64,000 bases of DNA from Clostridium bornimense (GTDB taxonomy: Bacteria; Bacillota; Clostridia; Clostridiales; Clostridiaceae): NCBI RefSeq assembly GCF_018917145.1, contig NZ_JAHLOD010000018.1:1-64000 (forward strand), written 5' to 3'. The translations under genes and the position numbers were made by a program. Each line of letters opens with the position of its first letter. The first letter of the stretch is position 1. Of the stretch, positions 9,383-17,945 are shown piece by piece. The notes beneath the pieces are model-generated. The model saw only the letters and a list, made by a program, of their open reading frames with translations, made no database searches and was not told the origin of the DNA.

Positions 9383-9540
9383 TTCAAATAAAACATATAT
9401 ACTAAAAGCACTAAAAAAATTGGAGAAAAATATCATATCAAATTAATTAACTCTAAAAATATCTTTACTATAAGTGATCTTGTATATTGAAGTAAAATAT
9501 CGCTAATACTAGAAAAGATATTTTGAAAGGACGTGATTCC

Positions 9541-10791
9541 ATGACTATGAATCCATTTTTAGAAAGTGCTGCTTCTGTAGATTCTCACTTTAAAAGTTGG
9601 AAAGATATCTATGCAAAAGCTTATAATAAAAATGATGTAGATCCATATACAAAAACAAGGATAATTCTTGTTAATGGAGCAGAGTTTGAAGCTAATTGGT
9701 TTTCTCACCAATTCTCAAGACACTGTACTAACAATGAATTAAGAAGAGAGCTATCTCTTTCTAGAAGATTAGATAAACAGCAACAAATGCTAATAGGATC
9801 TCTTCGTCCTAAGGATGAAACCATATTGGAAACCACTATAAGCTATGAGCAATTAGCAGTAGATTTAACAGCTAGACTAGCAAAACGTGAACCAAACAAA
9901 GCTGTAAAAGATGCTCTTGATTTTGCCTTATTAGAAGATTTTGATCATTTATATAGATATTCTGACTTGCTTTATATGGAATCTGGCGTGAAAGCAGAAA
10001 ACTTAGTCGGTCATTATACTGAAATAATGCCTGGTAGACCAACTATTTCAGAACACAGATGTCCAAAAGATAATATTAGAAACTTTGTTGATTTCAAAAC
10101 TGCCGATTTAATCACTAAATTAGATGTATCAATAATAACTGCTGCAGAACAACAAACTATGAACTATTATATGAATATAGCAGGATTTTACTCAAGTGAT
10201 ATAGGAAGAAATCTATATCAAGAAATAGGTTTAGTAGAAGAAGAACATGTATCTCATTATGGCAGTCTTTTAGATCCTAATTGTACATGGCTTGAAAATT
10301 TGTTAATGCATAAGTATACAGAAGCATATCTATATTACTCTTGCTATAATGATGAAGTTGATCCTTATATAAAAGAAATCTGGGAACAATTATTTACTGA
10401 AGAAGTATCTATGCTTCATCATGCCGCTGACCTTTTAAAGAAATATGAAAATAAAGAATGGCAACAAGTTATTCCAGATGGAACTTTCCCTGAATTATTA
10501 ACTTTAGGAGAAAATATTGCATATGTACGAGATATATTAAATAATACAGTAAATAATACAACTATAAAAGATGATTATGTTGATGTAAAAACTTTAGGCA
10601 ATGACTCTTCTTTCTACAAGTTCCAAAGCAAGGTTAATAGTAATATAGAAAATGTACCAAGTCATAAAGTTATTGAAGAATATATCGCAAAATACAATGA
10701 AGATTATAGATTCGAAACTGCTGAAAATCCTATTGAAGAACTTAGAAATAGGACATCAGACAATACTAGTGTAGGTAGACTCACAAAATAA
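9541..10791 (+). CDS. Putative ferritin-like helical protein of unknown function
   Basis: About 416 residues, largely helical, acidic and cytoplasmic. I place the start at ATG 9541 (MTMNPFLESA): GAAAGGA lies 9 bases upstream, and the earlier TTG at 9523 would overlap that site. Repeated acidic/His pairs (LLEDFDHLYRYSDLLYME, LVEEEHVSHYG, FTEEVSMLHHAADLL) fall in helices spaced like the ExxH metal ligands of ferritin-like diiron proteins. This is inference from pattern, not a clear family match. It ends at a strong bidirectional terminator. Confidence 0.65.
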   Translation: MTMNPFLESAASVDSHFKSWKDIYAKAYNKNDVDPYTKTRIILVNGAEFEANWFSHQFSRHCTNNELRRELSLSRRLDKQQQMLIGSLRPKDETILETTISYEQLAVDLTARLAKREPNKAVKDALDFALLEDFDHLYRYSDLLYMESGVKAENLVGHYTEIMPGRPTISEHRCPKDNIRNFVDFKTADLITKLDVSIITAAEQQTMNYYMNIAGFYSSDIGRNLYQEIGLVEEEHVSHYGSLLDPNCTWLENLLMHKYTEAYLYYSCYNDEVDPYIKEIWEQLFTEEVSMLHHAADLLKKYENKEWQQVIPDGTFPELLTLGENIAYVRDILNNTVNNTTIKDDYVDVKTLGNDSSFYKFQSKVNSNIENVPSHKVIEEYIAKYNEDYRFETAENPIEELRNRTSDNTSVGRLTK

Positions 10792-10809
10792 TATTTCTCT
10801 TATTAAATA

Positions 10810-10841
10810 AAAAGAATGACTTTTCTCAAAGCCATTCTTTT
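10810..10841. terminator. Bidirectional terminator
   Basis: AAAAGAATG (10810-10818) pairs with CATTCTTTT (10833-10841) between the convergent helical-protein and flavodoxin genes. A and T runs flank the stem, so it can work on both strands. Confidence 0.75.
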
Positions 10842-10853
10842 CTACTTAAATCT

Positions 10854-11285
10854 TTAAATTGCTGCTAACTGCTTACCAAGATTTTTACACTCTTCTAAAA
10901 CACTTTCATCAGGCATATCTTGACATATCAGTCCTTCTCCATTTAATACTTTTGCTCCCGCTGCAGTCATTCTATCTTCCCAGTCACGCATCCATTGTCC
11001 ATCTCCCCATCCATAAGATCCAAATAGCGCTATTGTTTTTCCATTTGAAATTTTTTCCACTTCTTCAACAAATGGTTCCATCTCGCTTTCTTCTAACACT
11101 TCTACTCCCATCGCAGGGCATCCAAGTGCAAAAACTTGTACATCCTTTAAATCTTTTGCTGCTATCTTTGAAATATCTAATACTTCAGCTTCTTTTCCTG
11201 CAGCAATAACTCCTTCTCCTATTGCATTTGCCATAGTTTCTGTATTCCCTGTTTGTGACCAAAATCCTATAACTATTTTACTCAT
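10854..11285 (-). CDS. Flavodoxin
   Basis: 143 residues, a short-chain flavodoxin carrying one FMN for low-potential electron transfer. The phosphate loop SQTGNTETMA (10-19), the GCPAMGVEVLEESEM loop and the FGSYGWGDGQWMRDWEDRM isoalloxazine loop are clear. Start has a GGAGGAG site. It lies 12 bases downstream of a DUF3793 gene; that pair recurs in clostridia and often belongs to iron-responsive clusters, which fits the DtxR-like box upstream. Confidence 0.92.
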   Translation of the reverse strand: MSKIVIGFWSQTGNTETMANAIGEGVIAAGKEAEVLDISKIAAKDLKDVQVFALGCPAMGVEVLEESEMEPFVEEVEKISNGKTIALFGSYGWGDGQWMRDWEDRMTAAGAKVLNGEGLICQDMPDESVLEECKNLGKQLAAI

Positions 11286-11296
11286 AATTTCTCCTC

Positions 11297-11860
11297 CTAA
11301 ATTTCATATCTATTTAATGAACTTGTATAATACAAATCCAATAACTGCAAAATATCTTTCTTGCTTTTAACTGTTCTTATTGCTATCTCTTTTACAAAGT
11401 CATATTTTTGAAAAGTTTCAATTGCTTCTAAAAGATTTCCGTATACCTTCCAATATCCAACATATAAAAAATTCATACCTCTATTTTCTATAAAACCTTG
11501 TACATCATCTACTGGATATCCTAAGATTAATCCCATTTCATGGGGAAATTTTTCTCTACTACTTCTACAGTTTCTGTACCTTTTTGCAAATTGAATCAAC
11601 ACATCATCTATATTTTTATATCTGTATCCTAATCTATACATCAACTCTTTTACCCTTTCTGATTTTAAATATATTTCTAATTGCTCTTCGCGATAGATCA
11701 ACAATATAGCTTTTTGCCCTATGGTATACAAGATATAAACATTTATTAATGTATCTCTAAACTTTTTTATTACATCATTTACCTCCAATTTATGAATGAT
11801 AAGTAGATTTGAAATTTTAATACCTGTAAGTACAGGTGAACATTGCAAAGCAAGCTTCAT
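11297..11860 (-). CDS. DUF3793 family protein
   Basis: 187 residues. FPHEMGLILGYPVDDVQGFIENRG (about 105-128) followed by a YVGYWKVYGN segment is the signature of DUF3793, a clostridial family of unknown biochemical role usually encoded beside flavodoxin or ferrous-iron transport genes. An N-terminal CSPVLTGIK stretch is also typical. First gene of a two-gene unit with flavodoxin; the palindromic box at 11921-11944 lies about 60 bases upstream of its start, so metal control is likely. Confidence 0.85.
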   Translation of the reverse strand: MKLALQCSPVLTGIKISNLLIIHKLEVNDVIKKFRDTLINVYILYTIGQKAILLIYREEQLEIYLKSERVKELMYRLGYRYKNIDDVLIQFAKRYRNCRSSREKFPHEMGLILGYPVDDVQGFIENRGMNFLYVGYWKVYGNLLEAIETFQKYDFVKEIAIRTVKSKKDILQLLDLYYTSSLNRYEI

Positions 11861-11920
11861 GTCTAATTCTTGAAAATTATTTTTTTCTATAATTAAAAAT
11901 CTTCACCCCTATAAAATTTC

Positions 11921-11944
11921 TTTAGTTAGTTATATCTAACTTAA
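11921..11944. promoter_or_regulatory. DtxR-type operator upstream of DUF3793/flavodoxin
   Basis: GTTAG (11925-11929) and CTAAC (11936-11940) form an inverted repeat embedded in TTAGTTAG...CTAACTTAA, very like DtxR/IdeR/MntR boxes. A half-site-like AACTAACTA follows at about 11955. The perfect relative at 13591-13610 supports a common regulator, presumably the gene at 12093. Confidence 0.65.
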
Positions 11945-12092
11945 GTATATTATAACTAACTATTTTCTTAAAATCAACAGATTTTAAGAATTCTTATCAA
12001 TATTATATTTGATGTTATTTTTCAAATATGATATACTTACTGAAGTTTAAATCAACTAATTTTAACTATATTTAAACTGAGGTGATATATCC

Positions 12093-12455
12093 ATGAAATT
12101 GAATGAATCTGCTGAAAATTATTTAGAAACTATATTAATATTAAGTAAATCTCTACCTGTTGTTCGATCCATTGATATTTCTGAGAAACTTGGTTATAAA
12201 AAATCTAGTGTCAGTGTAGCTATGAAAAATTTACGTCAAAAAAATTATATTACAGTTACCAAAGAGGGCTATATTTACCTTACCGAGTCAGGTATCGAAA
12301 TAGCAGAAATGATTTATGAGAGACACAAGCTTATATCTTCTTGGTTGGAAAAAATCGGTGTCAATAAAGAAATTGCCTCTGAAGATGCTTGTAGAATTGA
12401 ACATGTTATCAGCAAAGAAAGTTTTGAAGCAATAAAAAAATACATAAAAAAGTGA
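12093..12455 (+). CDS. DtxR/MntR-family metal-dependent repressor
   Basis: 120 residues. Winged-helix N-terminus (MKLNESAENYLETILIL, then ISEKLGYKKSSVSVAMKNL as recognition helix) and a dimerisation region with metal ligands (Glu/His pairs in MIYERHKL and DACRIEHVIS). It lacks the C-terminal SH3-like domain and is shorter than MntR, as in other clostridial one-domain members. It should repress metal-uptake genes when Fe(II) or Mn(II) is high. TTAGTTA-type boxes stand before both flanking transcription units. GAGGTGAT ribosome site; a GTTTAAAT/ATTTAAAC inverted repeat (12045-12077) lies in its leader. Confidence 0.88.
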   Translation: MKLNESAENYLETILILSKSLPVVRSIDISEKLGYKKSSVSVAMKNLRQKNYITVTKEGYIYLTESGIEIAEMIYERHKLISSWLEKIGVNKEIASEDACRIEHVISKESFEAIKKYIKK

Positions 12456-12490
12456 TAAATAATAGAATTATTATATTTCAATTTTTATTT

Positions 12491-12526
12491 TAAAAGACTA
12501 ATTTTATTAATTAAATTAGTCTTTTA
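12491..12526 (+). terminator. Terminator after the DtxR-type gene
   Basis: AAAAGACTAATTT (12492-12504) pairs perfectly with AAATTAGTCTTTT (12513-12525). The 13-bp stem has an 8-base loop. Confidence 0.8.
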
Positions 12527-12530
12527 AATA

Positions 12531-12783
12531 TAATGAGAACTTCAATTTCATATATCATAGTTATCTCATTATTTCATAATTATTATATTAAAACCTCAAT
12601 TTTCATTGTTAATCTCATCCACACTCGCTGTCCGCAGGACTATAATGCTTTTCCATATAGGAAAAGCCACCTTAATTGAGAATTGTGCTTTGTAAATTGT
12701 GAATTCTAAAAAGATGCATCTTACTAATCTTATACACATTTATTTAAAATTATATCTCCATAATTTACTTAATATATATTCTA
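12531..12783. other. Gene-free stretch with small hairpins
   Basis: No reading frame was recognised. It contains GTCCGCAGGAC (a tight hairpin near 12630) and CTTTTCC/GGAAAAG (12648-12654/12660-12666), which are more GC-rich than their surroundings. This may be a decayed intergenic repeat or a small RNA; it lies downstream of the ZIP transporter gene. Confidence 0.3.
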
Positions 12784-13560
12784 TCACCCAAGAGCTACAT
12801 CCAACACCATCATTATTGCAAATCCTATTGCAAATCCAATAGTACATATATCGGTCTTGTTATCTTTTGAAGCTTCCGGAAGCAATTCTTCTACCACCAC
12901 ATAAATCATAGCCCCTGCTGCAAAAGATAAAAAATAAGGTAAAGCTATTGACATGACTCCTATTAATGCTAATGTAATTCCAGCTGCTATTGGCTCTACG
13001 ACACCAGACATCATTCCATATAAAAAGGACTTCTTCTTACTATTTCCTTCACTCCTAAAAGGTAGTGATATTATTGCTCCTTCAGGAAAATTCTGAATTG
13101 CGATACCAATGGCCAATGCATATGCTGTCATTATGCTAATATCTCCAGTTTGTGATAATAATCCTGCAAACATAACTCCAATAGCCATTCCTTCTGGTAT
13201 ATTGTGAAGAGTAACTGCTAACATAAGCATTGCTGTATTACTGAGCTTAGTTTTAGGTCCTTCTAAAGATTTTCTATCTAAGTGAAGATGTGGAGTGATT
13301 TTATCAAGAAGAAATAGAAATGCTATTCCTAAAAGGAATCCAACTACCGCTGGCATAAAAGCAAGTTTTCCCATATCTTCTGACATTTCAATAGATGGTA
13401 TTAACAAAGACCATACTGATGCTGCCACCATAACTCCTGATGCAAAACCTAATAATGTTCTTCTTAACCAATCCTTCATTTCATTTTTTATTAAAAATAC
13501 ACAAGCCGCTCCTAAAGTAGTTCCCAAGAACGGAATTAGTAATCCTATTATTATTTTCAT
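12784..13560 (-). CDS. ZIP-family divalent metal transporter (GufA-like)
   Basis: 258 residues with eight predicted membrane helices. Metal-site motifs HNIPEGMAIG and QNFPEGAIISLP on helices IV and V are the ZIP signature, and VVVEELLPEAS lies in helix VII. GufA-type ZIP proteins import Zn, Fe or Mn. The operator at 13591-13610 lies about 30 bases upstream of its start, so repression by the DtxR-like protein is expected. This points to Fe or Mn rather than Zn as the physiological metal (inference). Confidence 0.9.
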   Translation of the reverse strand: MKIIIGLLIPFLGTTLGAACVFLIKNEMKDWLRRTLLGFASGVMVAASVWSLLIPSIEMSEDMGKLAFMPAVVGFLLGIAFLFLLDKITPHLHLDRKSLEGPKTKLSNTAMLMLAVTLHNIPEGMAIGVMFAGLLSQTGDISIMTAYALAIGIAIQNFPEGAIISLPFRSEGNSKKKSFLYGMMSGVVEPIAAGITLALIGVMSIALPYFLSFAAGAMIYVVVEELLPEASKDNKTDICTIGFAIGFAIMMVLDVALG

Positions 13561-13590
13561 AATACCAACCTCCTATATCTATTATTCGTC

Positions 13591-13610
13591 GTTAGTTAGT
13601 TTTAACTAAC
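13591..13610. promoter_or_regulatory. Perfect DtxR-type operator upstream of ZIP transporter
   Basis: GTTAGTTA (13591-13598) and TAACTAAC (13603-13610) are perfect inverted 8-mers separated by GTTT: a 20-bp palindrome of the size and T-TAG...CTA-A style of DtxR/MntR boxes. It shares its GTTAG/CTAAC arms with the box at 11925-11940. Confidence 0.78.
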
Positions 13611-13715
13611 TCTATTGTATACCAAATAATCCTGTTTTATCAACAACAATATAAAAAGGTTGTCAAAATAAATAATCTAAGAACTTTTTATAATCTCAAA
13701 ACTTCACTTATACTC

Positions 13716-13916
13716 CTATGACTTAAGACACAGCTCAATTAATCTGTACTCAAAAGTACGTAATGTTTTTATGTTTTTTATTTCCATTAAAGCTTCCTTA
13801 TTATTCTTTAATCTTTCTATATATAATATAATTGCCATTGTCTTATAATTTACACTATTTCTATAAGTTATAAATTCTTGTTGTGCTTTTGTAAATTTTT
13901 CTTCTAATGCATCCAT
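13716..13916 (-). CDS. Small hypothetical protein, last gene of RHH operon
   Basis: 66 residues, two helices, soluble, charged (MDALEEKFTKAQQEFITYRN). Preceded by AGGTGGTG. It lies 27 bases downstream of the ribbon-helix-helix-like gene and on the same strand, so probably belongs to the same three-gene unit. No family recognised. Confidence 0.55.
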   Translation of the reverse strand: MDALEEKFTKAQQEFITYRNSVNYKTMAIILYIERLKNNKEALMEIKNIKTLRTFEYRLIELCLKS

Positions 13917-13943
13917 TTTTAATTCACCACCTACATCTAAATA

Positions 13944-14102
13944 CTAACTCCTATTATCTTTGATTGTCTTATACATAAATTCTCTTAAAGCTGCACTAAC
14001 AGTCTTTCCTTCTTCATTGGCTATTGTTTCAAATAACTTATACTTTTCTAAATCAACAATAAAATGTACATGTTTCTCTTCACCCTTATTAAGTCTTCCC
14101 AA
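13944..14102 (-). CDS. Small ribbon-helix-helix-like protein (TTG start)
   Basis: 52 residues starting at TTG 14100-14102, eight bases after a GGAGG that overlaps the end of the preceding gene. Sequence GRLNKGEEKHVHFIVDLEKY followed by KTVSAALREFM looks like a one-domain CopG/RHH DNA-binding protein: a beta strand with alternating hydrophobics, then two helices. Such proteins are common antitoxins or plasmid regulators. Its tight coupling to the 97-residue gene upstream suggests a joint function, possibly toxin-antitoxin; this is inference. Confidence 0.55.
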   Translation of the reverse strand: MGRLNKGEEKHVHFIVDLEKYKLFETIANEEGKTVSAALREFMYKTIKDNRS

Positions 14103-14105
14103 AAC

Positions 14106-14399
14106 TTATACCTCCATTTCTAAAAGATCATATGGCAATATTTTTTCAAGGCACCAAACCTCTGCTTCTATTTCACTAATAATCTTAATCCTTGAGCTAC
14201 CTACTGTTACTATATCATTTATATTTTCCCCAAATATTGTACGCGGTCCGCCACCTTCGAAAATATAATACACTCCTCGCTGATTTTTGTATAATATTTC
14301 GAAGTTATAATCTGAAGTTAACTCTTTATCTTTCCACCATTGATATATCATAATATCTTTTTCAGTATCAAATACCTGATCTTTTATCTCTTTTCTCAT
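14106..14399 (-). CDS. Hypothetical 97-residue protein, first gene of RHH operon
   Basis: 97 residues, mixed alpha/beta, with strands around NFEILYKNQRGVYYIFEGGG and IFGENINDIVTVGSSRIKII. Good GGAGG site before ATG 14399. Its stop codon overlaps the ribosome binding site of the RHH gene, implying translational coupling. I do not recognise the family; it is not a clear RelE, BrnT, HicA or MazF. Confidence 0.6.
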   Translation of the reverse strand: MRKEIKDQVFDTEKDIMIYQWWKDKELTSDYNFEILYKNQRGVYYIFEGGGPRTIFGENINDIVTVGSSRIKIISEIEAEVWCLEKILPYDLLEMEV

Positions 14400-14585
14400 A
14401 ATTTCCTCCCTGAATTTTAAAATCTTTATACAACTTATTTATAATTATTACCACATGTACAATTCTTAAACATTTTATAGTTAGTTTTTTAACATTTTAT
14501 GAATTTTAAATTGAAATTTGATTCTTTATCCCATATAATTTCAATATAAAGGAAGTGACATTAGATTAAAATATGAGGTGTTAAT

Positions 14586-15458
14586 ATGAAAGATAAATAT
14601 GCGATTTTTACTTATGTTTCATCAGATATCGAAGCCACGTTTATAAAAGAAAATGATGTTCATTTTATCCCAATGAAATATATGATAAATTCTGAAGATA
14701 AGTTATATACAGGAATATACGATGAAAATATTCTTAAAGATTTTTATCTTGCTCAAAAAAATGGTGCTGTGACAAAAACGACTCAAATCGCCCCTCAAAT
14801 ATATAGTGATATTTGGGAACCGATAGTTAAAGAAGGAATATCTATAATTTACATTTCTTTGTCTAGCGGGCTATCAAGTACTTATCAATCAGCTGTACTT
14901 GCCGCTAATGAATTAATGGATAAATATCCTGATATAAAAATAATTCCTATAGATTCATTAGCTGGAACAGGTGGAATGAGTCTTTTAGTAGAAAGAGCTA
15001 TAGAAAATAAAAAAAATGGAATGACTATTGAAGATAATGCAGCATGCCTTGATGAAATCAAACATAATATATGCCATTGGTTTATGGTAGAAGATTTAAT
15101 GTACTTAAGACGTGGTGGCCGTATATCAGCAACAACTGCTATAGTAGGTACAACCCTTAATATCAAACCAATATTAAAGATAAATGATGAAGGTAAATTA
15201 GTACCTATTGCTAAAAAAAGAGGAATCAAAGCAGCATTAAAGGAACTTGTAAACTTATATGAAATGGCTAGTGAAGGTGGAGAAGAAAGAGTTTATATAA
15301 CTCATGCCGATTGCATTGATAATGCAAAAAAGCTTGAAAAAGCAATTCTAGAAAAAAATCCAAAATGTAAAATAACTATACTTATGCTAAATCCTATTAT
15401 CGGAGCCCATACAGGTCCAGGTATGATAGCAATTCTTCATTTTGGAAAGAAAAGATAA
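14586..15458 (+). CDS. DegV family protein (second copy)
   Basis: 290 residues. Shows LSSGLSSTYQSA (fatty-acid carboxylate loop), DSLAGTGGMSLL and LRRGGRISATTAIVGTTLNI, all DegV/FakB hallmarks. The N-terminus (KDKYAIFTYVSSDIEATF) is the divergent type without the usual DSSCDL start. It is only distantly similar to the DegV at 2287 and may bind different acyl chains. Single gene with its own terminator. Confidence 0.87.
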   Translation: MKDKYAIFTYVSSDIEATFIKENDVHFIPMKYMINSEDKLYTGIYDENILKDFYLAQKNGAVTKTTQIAPQIYSDIWEPIVKEGISIIYISLSSGLSSTYQSAVLAANELMDKYPDIKIIPIDSLAGTGGMSLLVERAIENKKNGMTIEDNAACLDEIKHNICHWFMVEDLMYLRRGGRISATTAIVGTTLNIKPILKINDEGKLVPIAKKRGIKAALKELVNLYEMASEGGEERVYITHADCIDNAKKLEKAILEKNPKCKITILMLNPIIGAHTGPGMIAILHFGKKR

Positions 15459-15465
15459 TGTTATT

Positions 15466-15505
15466 AAGTAGCTATGACTATATTTTAGTCCTTAGCTACT
15501 TTTTC
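15466..15505 (+). terminator. Terminator after degV
   Basis: AAGTAGCTA (15466-15474) pairs with TAGCTACTT (15493-15501), with an inner GACTA/TAGTC pair, followed by TTTTTC. Confidence 0.8.
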
Positions 15506-15573
15506 TTTCTCATCTTTTCCTCAAAAGATATTTCTATATCTTCAATATTGTATCTACTGATATCTAAAAATAA

Positions 15574-16218
15574 CTACTTGTAAAATTCTTCAGTGGCATA
15601 TATTTTGGATCCATTTTTATATACACCAATACCAGTACTAATATACTTGGTAGATAATATATTTTCTTTATGACCTGTTGAATTCATCCAACTTTTCACA
15701 AATTCTTCAGCAACTACTTCTGCATTTTCTTCAGCAGTTCTCCATGCAATATTTTCTGCCCATGCTGTATATGTTATGCCTTCTTCTCTCATCTTAACTG
15801 TAATCAAATTTCCAGACAAATCTTTATGATCAAAATACCCGTTATCCCCCATATCTTTCGATTTTTCCTTTGCATACTTTGCCATAGTTGGATTATTACT
15901 GTACTCTTGAATTCCTATTTTCCTTCGTTCCTCATTAATCTTTTCAAATATTAATCTTTCTACCTTAGTATCAAAATCCTCTTCTATCACCTCAATTTTC
16001 GAAATATCACTCATTGCCCTCGTTTCTTCTTCAACAACTACTTCCTCGGTTTTCTCTACCACTTCTTCGGGAATTTTCTCTTCTATAACTTCCGACTTTT
16101 TAGTTACTAATTTCTTATCTTCATCTTGTGCCATATGTAAATATAACGAATGAGTAATACAAGATACTGATACTACCACAGCGATTACTTTTAGAGTATT
16201 TATCACAAGCTTAGTCAT
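15574..16218 (-). CDS. CAP (SCP/PR-1) domain exported protein
   Basis: 214 residues. Residues 1-30 form a signal peptide or N-terminal anchor, 31-75 a low-complexity Glu/Val/Lys linker, and about 90-214 a CAP domain of the YkwD type. Conserved CAP elements include KIGIQEYSNNPTMAKYAKEK, YFDHKDLSG, WAENIAW and SWMNSTGHKENIL, with the His and Glu residues of the cavity. CAP proteins are extracytoplasmic; in clostridia they are linked to spores or the cell surface, but no function is shown here. Confidence 0.87.
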   Translation of the reverse strand: MTKLVINTLKVIAVVVSVSCITHSLYLHMAQDEDKKLVTKKSEVIEEKIPEEVVEKTEEVVVEEETRAMSDISKIEVIEEDFDTKVERLIFEKINEERRKIGIQEYSNNPTMAKYAKEKSKDMGDNGYFDHKDLSGNLITVKMREEGITYTAWAENIAWRTAEENAEVVAEEFVKSWMNSTGHKENILSTKYISTGIGVYKNGSKIYATEEFYK

Positions 16219-16366
16219 TTTTCCTCCTAATCTACATTACATATCACTTTATGTAAAATTATAAATTATTTTGGAATTATTTTCAATATTTCTTTGATCA
16301 AGGATCCCTTTTAATACCTTGAGATTTATAAAATCGTCTACTTTTTATTTATACTTTGAGAACAGC

Positions 16367-16624
16367 TTATAAAAACAACAACCACTTACAATTTATAAGA
16401 TCATATTTTAGATTATAGTTACTTTCTATCCCATCAATAATACTACTACAGGTAAACCTCCACATTGGATTTCCCGCTAATGTCTCATATTCCCTATTTA
16501 AAACTTTATTTATTTTTATAACTCTTGTATCTTCTTCCTCTTCAACTCTAAATTTTACAGGATTAATTTTACCTTTATCATCAAACCAAGCTACCATTTC
16601 CACTGTTTTAGATATTTTATTCAT
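16367..16624 (-). CDS. Small protein encoded with Y-family polymerase
   Basis: 85 residues: VEMVAWFDDKGKINPVKFRV, then LNREYETLAGNPMWRFTCSS and YNLKYDLINCKWLLF. I recognise the pattern as a small clostridial protein commonly encoded right after a Y-family polymerase, but know no function. It starts 14 bases after the polymerase stop, so it is almost certainly co-transcribed and SOS-induced. The conserved Trp and Cys suggest a folded beta domain. Confidence 0.7.
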   Translation of the reverse strand: MNKISKTVEMVAWFDDKGKINPVKFRVEEEEDTRVIKINKVLNREYETLAGNPMWRFTCSSIIDGIESNYNLKYDLINCKWLLFL

Positions 16625-16637
16625 TTTTTGTCACTCC

Positions 16638-17882
16638 TTATAGTATGCTTCCCATCATCGGGTAATCTTCTTCTCCCACTCCACCATTTAAAGGTTTTAC
16701 ATCTGAATTTATAAATGTTGAACGTATTATAGCTGTATTACCGTATTTATTTCTTATATCATCAACTACTTTATCTATAGCTCTTAACTTATCTACCTTT
16801 GTATCATCAAAAAATGTCCTTTGATAAAATTCATTATCACAAAGGTTAGTTAACCTAATACCAATTTGACGAATACTTTCTCCTCTCCAAGTTTCATCAA
16901 AAACTTTCGTTGCTTCTCTAAAAATAATTTCTGTTGAATCTGTTATATTTTCTAATGTTTTCTGATGTGAATACCTACAAAAATCACTGTTTTTTATTGA
17001 TACTACTATGACACTACACATTGAAGCATTATTTCTAAGCCGCATTGCTGCTGTTTCAATAAGAGATAATAATATTTTTAGTGCTTCTTCTCTGTCATTT
17101 ACATCATGAGATATTGTAATGGAGTTTCCTATTCCTTTAACTTCTATGTAATTTTTATTTCTAACTTCTGAATTGTCTATGCCATTAGCATAATTATGTA
17201 TTAATATTCCATGACTTTTTAGCTTACATTTTAAAATGCCTACATCACACCTTGCCAATTCCCCTATAGTTCTAATATTAAGCTGCAATAGTTTGCTCTC
17301 TGTAGCTCTTCCCACCATAAAAAGATCTCCCACCGCTAATGGCCATAGCTTCTTTGGTATTTCCTCTGTAAATAATGTATGTATTGAATTTTTCTCTTTA
17401 AAATCACTAGCCATTTTTGCTAATAACTTATTTGTACTTATTCCTATATTTACTGTAAAACCCAATTCTTTTTCAATTCTATCCTTTATCTCAACAGCCT
17501 TTTCCATATAGTTATAGTTAAAATGACTCATATCCATAAAAACTTCATCAACAGAATAACGTTGTATAAGTGGAGAATACTGGCATAATAATTGGTACAT
17601 TGCATTACTACATTTCATAAATAAATCGTAGTTAGGAGAAAATATCTTAATCTCTGGACATTTTGTAAGAGCCGATAAAATAGTTTCCCCGGTTTGTATG
17701 TTGTACTCTTTAGCAGGAATAGATTTAGCCAATACAATGCCATGGCGATCCTCTGTGTTTCCCCCAATTATCGATGGTATCATTCTTATATCAATATCAT
17801 TTTCTCCATATTGTCTTTGATAGACTGCTGTCCATGACAAATATGCTGAATTAACATCTATGTGAAATATAATCTTTTCCAT
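16638..17882 (-). CDS. Y-family translesion DNA polymerase
   Basis: 414 residues from ATG 17880-17882, which has AAAGGA eight bases upstream; the ATG nine bases earlier overlaps that site. Palm motifs HIDVNSAYLSW and YSVDEVFMDMS carry the catalytic acidic residues, and the little-finger domain fills 240-350. It resembles the Firmicute UvrX/YqjW-like and DinB groups. It copies past DNA lesions with low fidelity. A near-perfect LexA box lies about 45 bases upstream, so SOS control is expected. Forms a unit with the 85-residue gene. Confidence 0.9.
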   Translation of the reverse strand: MEKIIFHIDVNSAYLSWTAVYQRQYGENDIDIRMIPSIIGGNTEDRHGIVLAKSIPAKEYNIQTGETILSALTKCPEIKIFSPNYDLFMKCSNAMYQLLCQYSPLIQRYSVDEVFMDMSHFNYNYMEKAVEIKDRIEKELGFTVNIGISTNKLLAKMASDFKEKNSIHTLFTEEIPKKLWPLAVGDLFMVGRATESKLLQLNIRTIGELARCDVGILKCKLKSHGILIHNYANGIDNSEVRNKNYIEVKGIGNSITISHDVNDREEALKILLSLIETAAMRLRNNASMCSVIVVSIKNSDFCRYSHQKTLENITDSTEIIFREATKVFDETWRGESIRQIGIRLTNLCDNEFYQRTFFDDTKVDKLRAIDKVVDDIRNKYGNTAIIRSTFINSDVKPLNGGVGEEDYPMMGSIL

Positions 17883-17924
17883 ATAAATCATCCTTTAGAA
17901 ATATACTTATACATATATATTACA

Positions 17925-17938
17925 AGAACATTTGTTCG
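17925..17938. promoter_or_regulatory. SOS (LexA) box
   Basis: AGAACATTTGTTCG matches the Firmicute LexA consensus CGAACNNNNGTTCG at 13 of 14 positions and precedes the polymerase gene. The pyrE remnant begins just beyond it on the other strand. Confidence 0.85.
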
Positions 17939-17945
17939 TGTGTAA

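Noticed and set aside
10859-11209. 116-codon open frame on the plus strand
   Set aside because: Fully antisense to the flavodoxin gene, which has clear motifs and a ribosome site.
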